This document shows, one piece after another, positions 60,383 through 64,000 of a stretch of 64,000 bases of DNA. The notes beneath the pieces were generated by a model. It was given only the letters and a program-made list of their open reading frames with translations, made no database searches and was not told the DNA's origin. The translations under genes were made by a program, and so were the position numbers. The DNA is from G965222505 sp965222505 (GTDB lineage Bacteria; Bacteroidota; Rhodothermia; Rhodothermales; DATKEJ01): assembly GCA_965222505.1 (NCBI GenBank), contig OZ244956.1, positions 4,774,001 to 4,838,000 of the forward strand, written 5' to 3'. Each line of letters begins with the position of its first letter. Position 1 is the stretch's first letter.

Positions 60383-61384
60383 TCAGGCCACCCGCACGGT
60401 CGAATGGTCTCCAACGTTGATTGTGCCGCTGTGGCCGGTGACCTCGGCATGGTGCCCGACCATGGAATCGGTAAGGACGGAAGCCGTTACGCGGGCATCT
60501 CCCATGACGATGGTGTGGTCCAGCACGGATTGCCGTATCTCAGAACCGGCTTCAATGACCACATTCGGACCCACGACGGATCCAGAAATGCGGGCACCCG
60601 GTCCGATGTAAACGGGATCGATAATCACGGATTCTTCTACGGTGCCTTGATGAAGCCGGTCGGTTTCCTTGCCCAACAAGACCCAACTGGTGTCTTTCAG
60701 GGCCGGGATGGTGCCACAATCCAGCCACTCGCTGACGTTGGTGGTTTTGAAGACGTATCCCTGTTTGAGCATATGATCGAAAGCATCGGTGAGTTGGTAC
60801 TCGCCGTGGCCGGTGATTTCATGGTCAAGCAGGTACTGGATGGAAGCCCGGAGGGCGGCACCGTCCTTGATGTAATAGATGCCGATCAGGGCCTCGTTGG
60901 AGATGATTTCTTTGGGTTTCTCTACAAAGTCTGTGATGCGGTCTCCATCCTTGACCACCACGCCGAACCGGCGGGGATCGTCCACATGTTTCACCCAGGC
61001 CCATACGTCGGCCCCATCCAGCGAGACGCCGGGGTCCATGTAGAACAGGGTATCGGCAAAGACGGAGATACATTCGCCTTCGAGGTGTTCACCGGCGGAA
61101 AACACGGCGTGGCCGGTGCCCAGCGCAACTGCTTGTACTCCAAACTGGGCCGTCATGTCGTGGCGGGCACAGATGGCCCGGAGTTCTTCGTAGACCTCTT
61201 CCGGAAAGTCCGGCCCGAGGACGAAGACGGCTTCATCCAGTTTTTTGGGAAGCACCTCGATAAACGTTTCGACGATGCGCTCGACCATTGAAATGCCGAC
61301 GACGGGCAGCAGCGGCTTGGGGGTTACGTGGGTATGCGGGCGGAGCCGGGTGCCCCGGCCAGCCATGGGTATGATCAGTTTCAT
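60383..61384 (-). CDS. Sugar-phosphate nucleotidyltransferase with left-handed beta-helix
   Basis: A 333-residue enzyme of the glucose-1-phosphate thymidylyltransferase / GlmU-like superfamily. The N-terminal signature IIPMAGRGTRLRPHTHVTPKP is the nucleotide-binding loop with its catalytic Arg and Lys; later FADTLFY, TDFVEKPKE, GIYYIKDG and GHGEYQLTDAFDHML follow the family order. The last about 85 residues (VYIGPGARISGSVVGPNVVI, IRQSVLDHTIVMGDARV) are hexapeptide repeats of a beta-helix. It makes an NDP-sugar from a hexose 1-phosphate. Which sugar is unknown. It is divergent from the LOG-family gene, sharing a GCAC-repeat-bearing gap. Confidence 0.9.
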   Translation of the reverse strand: MKLIIPMAGRGTRLRPHTHVTPKPLLPVVGISMVERIVETFIEVLPKKLDEAVFVLGPDFPEEVYEELRAICARHDMTAQFGVQAVALGTGHAVFSAGEHLEGECISVFADTLFYMDPGVSLDGADVWAWVKHVDDPRRFGVVVKDGDRITDFVEKPKEIISNEALIGIYYIKDGAALRASIQYLLDHEITGHGEYQLTDAFDHMLKQGYVFKTTNVSEWLDCGTIPALKDTSWVLLGKETDRLHQGTVEESVIIDPVYIGPGARISGSVVGPNVVIEAGSEIRQSVLDHTIVMGDARVTASVLTDSMVGHHAEVTGHSGTINVGDHSTVRVA

Positions 61385-61465
61385 GGTTGCAAAATAAGAG
61401 GACGAAAAGAACCGGTGCGAAGATAGGAAGTCGGTGCCTAAATAATTTGAGAGAACGGAGAAAAA

Positions 61466-61542
61466 AAGTGCGGGGTGCGGGGTGCGGAGTGTGTCTCCTC
61501 CCTAAAACCTGAGTCGCACGCCGCACACAGCACCCCGCACTT
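61466..61542. repeat. GCAC-rich palindromic repeat, copy 3
   Basis: AAGTGCGGGGTGC (61466 on) pairs with GCACCCCGCACTT (61530-61542). The middle shares TCTCCTCC, AAAACCTGAGTCGCAC and GCCGCAC with the copy before pyrC (12872-12920). Just after, TAGGACT and AGTCCTA form another small hairpin. It lies between divergent genes, 77 bases before the LOG gene. Confidence 0.85.
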
Positions 61543-61618
61543 AGGACTGAAAAGTCCTATAGAATTGCCTATTTTCGTCGGCTCATTCCCTGTACCTTAC
61601 CCAAACGATTGTCATTCC

Positions 61619-62335
61619 ATGAAGACCCCGCTTTATGCTTCGCCATTACTGAGTGCCGCAGAATGTAAACAGTGGGAGGAAAAGCGTGCCAGCGACAGTT
61701 GGCGGCTCTTCCGCATCATGGCCGAGTTCATTGAAGGGTTTGATACGCTTTCCAACATGGGGCCGTGCGTCTCCATTTTCGGATCGGCGCGGACGAAACC
61801 CGGTACCCCTTACTACGAAATGGCCTCAGAGGTGGCCCGGCAGGTCATTCAGCGGGGCTATGGCGTGATTACCGGTGGTGGGCCGGGGATTATGGAAGCG
61901 GCCAACAAAGGGGCGCAGGATGCCGGTGGGGTATCGGTCGGGCTGAACATTGAACTGCCGTTCGAGCAAGGCGCGAACCCGTACATTGATCGGGACAAAT
62001 TGCTCAACTTTGACTTCTTTTTTGTACGCAAGGTGATGTTTGTCAAATACGCCCAGGGCTTTATTGTTTTACCCGGGGGCATGGGGACCCTCGACGAGTT
62101 GTTCGAGGCCATCACCTTGATCCAGACGCAGAAAATCCTGCCGTTTCCGATTGTATTGATGGGAAAAGACTATTGGTCCGGCCTCATTGACTGGTTGCGG
62201 GATACCATGCTGGAAGCAGGCAAGATATCGGCAGGGGATCTGGAGTTGTTCCAAATAACCGACGATCCTGTCCATGCGGTTGATCATATTGAGCAGCATC
62301 ACCGGATGTACCCCAACTTGTTGCCAAATTTTTAA
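61619..62335 (+). CDS. LOG-family protein (TIGR00730-type)
   Basis: A 238-residue Rossmann-like protein. The family's motif GGGPGIMEAANKGA (from about residue 82) and LPGGMGTLDELFE (about residue 149) are both intact. Enzymes of this class hydrolyse nucleoside 5'-monophosphates to release free base and ribose phosphate; plant and some bacterial relatives activate cytokinins. In other bacteria they act in nucleotide salvage. The start ATG at 61619 is used because the upstream extension (to 61475) overlaps the GCAC repeat and is not conserved. Confidence 0.9.
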   Translation: MKTPLYASPLLSAAECKQWEEKRASDSWRLFRIMAEFIEGFDTLSNMGPCVSIFGSARTKPGTPYYEMASEVARQVIQRGYGVITGGGPGIMEAANKGAQDAGGVSVGLNIELPFEQGANPYIDRDKLLNFDFFFVRKVMFVKYAQGFIVLPGGMGTLDELFEAITLIQTQKILPFPIVLMGKDYWSGLIDWLRDTMLEAGKISAGDLELFQITDDPVHAVDHIEQHHRMYPNLLPNF

Positions 62336-62590
62336 TGTCAATCGGGGAGGCCCTTACATTTTTACCCTATTTTTGCCTTATTTTAAAAGAACGTGTGAAA
62401 CTCAATGCATCTCAAACCCTTTACTAGAAACAATGCGTTGATTGCGTGTTCTATTAACCAGAGCCGCACATCCACTATCCACTGCCTTTGGCATGATATT
62501 GGCTCAATGAGCCGTTGTAGGAACGACACTCGGTTGTTTCACGCCCTCTTAGTAGACATTGCGTACTCCATAAACCAACCCCTTGACATC

Positions 62591-63430
62591 ATGATGAAGC
62601 ACACGAATGCAGCCAAGAAACTGCAGCGACTGTTCCACCTCGCTGTTGTAGCGTTGCTCGTTGGCCTGGTTGCTCCTGTTCAGGCGCAGGACAAGGCAGC
62701 TGTTGAAGCCTACAATGCCGGTGTAGCCGCTTATAAAGCCAAAGACTTTGCCGGCGCCCTTACCAACTTCTCGAAAGCAGCCAGCCTGGGTAATACGGCC
62801 GGCGATACGAAAACGGCCCGTAGCGCTGCCAAAAACGGCTCGAAAGCCGCGTACAAAGTTGGTACATCCCAGATCAAGAAAGATCAGTTTTCGGAAGCCC
62901 TGGCCAGTTTCAGTAAAGGCATTGAACTCGACAGCGAATTCTACGCCAACTACGTTGGGCGTGCCATGGCCCTGAAAAAGTCGGGGAGTGTGGCTGATGC
63001 CATGAAAGCCTACCTCGATGCGGCTGATGCCTCCTCGAAAGCCGGCAAGTTGGACAAGCGTAAGGACATGTACGAGCAGGCAGAAGGCTTTTCGGCCAAA
63101 GCGATTGCCCAGAAAGACTATGACAAAGCGCTGGAATACGGCCAAATGCACCTGGACCTGCGCGAAAGCGCCGAAGTGCATTTCCATATGGCCTATGCCT
63201 ACAGCGAAACAGGCAACTCCGCCAAGGCCCTGGAACATGCCGATAAAGGCATCGAACTCTCCAAAGGCTCCCGTGCGGCCAAAGCCAAGCTCTACATTAT
63301 CAAAGCGGAAAGCCACGAAAACCTGCAACAGTTTGAACAAGCCCTGGCTGCTTACAAACAAGCCAACGTAGGGGAATACGCTGCCCGTGCAAAGTACAAA
63401 ATTGAAACCCTCGGCGGCGGTTCCAACTAA
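62591..63430 (+). CDS. Secreted TPR-repeat protein
   Basis: A 279-residue exported protein. A signal peptide (about residues 1-32) ends PVQAQ. The remainder consists of helical TPR repeats (AAVEAYNAGVAAYKAKDFAG, AAYKVGTSQIKKDQFSEALA, FYANYVGRAMALKKSGSVAD, EVHFHMAYAYSETGNSAKAL). Such proteins mediate protein-protein contacts in the periplasm; the target is unknown. Two ATGs (62591 and 62594) begin the frame; the first is used. An intrinsic terminator follows (63450-63483). Confidence 0.8.
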   Translation: MMKHTNAAKKLQRLFHLAVVALLVGLVAPVQAQDKAAVEAYNAGVAAYKAKDFAGALTNFSKAASLGNTAGDTKTARSAAKNGSKAAYKVGTSQIKKDQFSEALASFSKGIELDSEFYANYVGRAMALKKSGSVADAMKAYLDAADASSKAGKLDKRKDMYEQAEGFSAKAIAQKDYDKALEYGQMHLDLRESAEVHFHMAYAYSETGNSAKALEHADKGIELSKGSRAAKAKLYIIKAESHENLQQFEQALAAYKQANVGEYAARAKYKIETLGGGSN

Positions 63431-63449
63431 CCGACCCCAGGAAAGACGT

Positions 63450-63483
63450 TAAGCCCGTAGCCCATAGCTGCGGGCTTTTTTAT
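63450..63483 (+). terminator. Intrinsic terminator after the TPR gene
   Basis: AAGCCCGTAGC and GCTGCGGGCTT pair around CCATA, followed by six T residues and TATTT. Confidence 0.9.
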
Positions 63484-63534
63484 TTGTAATTGGTGATAGG
63501 TAAGTAAGTGGACAGCATTACCTTTAACTACCTT

Positions 63535-63630
63535 GTCCTTGCGAAAACACGGAGTGCTTGTGGCAATCCCATTCCAAGCACCTGCGTTCGAAATGGGATT
63601 GCCACGTCGCCTTCGGCTCCTCGCAATGAC
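63535..63630. repeat. Nested palindromic element, GATTGCC family, copy 2
   Basis: Inner arms TGGCAATCCCATT (63561-63573) and AATGGGATTGCCA (63592-63604) match perfectly over 13 bases; outer arms GTCCTTGCGA (63535-63544) and TCGCAATGAC (63621-63630) differ at one base. It resembles the copy inside the nadR remnant. GGTGAT/ATCACC halves of another repeat lie on each side (63486-63500 and 63667-63684). Confidence 0.8.
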
Positions 63631-63688
63631 CGTTAAATACGTCCAGGTATTTAGCTAGATTAGCACCCAATCACCAATCATCAACCCC

Positions 63689-64000
63689 ATGCCCCTCCAG
63701 GCACTGACCATCGACTTCTGGAACACCATTGTTGTGGCGCAGGCCAATGGCAAGGCCCGGCAGGCCCAACGGGCAGCCTTTGTGCAGCACGCGGTAAAAC
63801 CCCTCCGGCCTAGCCTTACGGATGCCGAGTTGCACGATGCATTCAAGCAAGCCTTCCAATCCTTCGATCACCAATGGCGCACCGTGTGCCGTACCATGGG
63901 GGCCGCCGATCTCTTGCGGTACATCTGGGAAGCCCTGAACGTTGCCGTGGCGGATGAGGTTCATGAAGCCGGTATCCGCGTGTTTGAAGATGGAATTCTC
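63689..64000 (+). CDS. HAD-like hydrolase, C-terminal part off the window
   Basis: The 104 visible residues start MPLQALTIDFWNTIVVAQ. The first HAD motif has nucleophile Asp in DFWNT, where the second acidic residue is replaced by Trp, as in a subgroup of HAD proteins with DFWNT. A helical cap domain follows (AFKQAFQSFDHQWRTVCRTM, LLRYIWEALNVAVADEVHEA). The catalytic Lys and later acidic motifs are beyond the right edge. Substrate unknown. Confidence 0.75.
   Translation, partial: MPLQALTIDFWNTIVVAQANGKARQAQRAAFVQHAVKPLRPSLTDAELHDAFKQAFQSFDHQWRTVCRTMGAADLLRYIWEALNVAVADEVHEAGIRVFEDGIL

Noticed and set aside
60041..61291. Open frame of 416 codons on the plus strand
   Set aside because: Its first part covers the VCBS remnant, but most is antisense to the nucleotidyltransferase with intact motifs. 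The full-length product is not credible.
1..64000. rRNA, tRNA, prophage, plasmid origin
   Set aside because: No cloverleaf, rRNA core sequence, phage structural gene set or replication initiator was seen in a reading of both strands, though small RNAs could be missed without a covariance search.

Overview
The window reads as a chromosomal segment of a member of the Bacteroidota/Rhodothermota group, most likely a Rhodothermia-type marine or aquatic bacterium. This rests on C-terminal YPNPF-type (type IX secretion) sorting domains in at least three proteins, TonB-dependent receptors with an N-terminal carboxypeptidase-regulatory-like domain, a receptor/DUF4249 pair, DUF3078 and DUF5103 proteins, LolA, a FadL/OMPP1-type porin, scarce Shine-Dalgarno sequences, and a mid-50s G+C content judged by eye. 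No rRNA, tRNA or CRISPR array was found.

Layout. 1-3.5 kb: trpS (cut by the left edge) and trpE on the minus strand, separated by an intact insertion sequence (IS) with 13-bp terminal inverted repeats; upstream of trpE lies a complete ribosome-mediated attenuator with a leader peptide carrying three tandem Trp codons. 3.5-11.2 kb: envelope genes (flippase, glycosyltransferase, UPF0104 membrane protein, lolA, a SAF-domain oxidoreductase with a C-methyltransferase). 11.2-20.1 kb: membrane-anchored subtilase, pyrC, a phosphoesterase, ddl, a decayed nadR fragment, a membrane protein, upp and a Na+/alanine symporter. 20.3-33 kb: secreted and surface proteins (CotH/lamin-tail protein, two S74-type self-processing fibre proteins, a small sorting-domain protein, an OMPP1 porin, a Tyr- and Arg/Ser-rich lipoprotein) interspersed with sugar enzymes (PfkB kinase, GalN6P-isomerase-like). 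33.4-46.2 kb: proS, a PAP2-like protein, a TonB receptor, endonuclease V, a frameshifted lytic transglycosylase, a class I amidotransferase and dnaE. 46.5-54.3 kb: DUF3078, a membrane metallopeptidase with TPRs, DUF5103, and a DUF4249/TonB receptor pair. 54.4-59.4 kb: a four-gene operon for a coiled-coil protein, a transmembrane OmpA-like protein with a putative longin/roadblock-like cytoplasmic domain, a Rab-like small GTPase and a cyclase-domain histidine kinase. 59.8-64 kb: decayed CSLREA/VCBS fragments, a sugar nucleotidyltransferase, a LOG-family protein, a TPR protein and a HAD-like hydrolase cut by the right edge.

Two signals stand out. The first is the trp attenuator (3278-3437), whose four pairing regions can be laid out base by base. 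The second is the GTPase / longin-OmpA / kinase operon, which looks like a bacterial small-GTPase signalling module spanning the inner membrane. A third theme is the intergenic DNA: nearly every longer gap contains an imperfect palindrome built from short 7-11-base units. These fall into several families, some repeated two to four times in the window, and sit in divergent promoter regions and untranslated leaders as well as gene ends. Several genes are broken (nadR, a metallophosphoesterase, CSLREA/VCBS remnants, and two single-base frameshifts), two of them beside such repeats.
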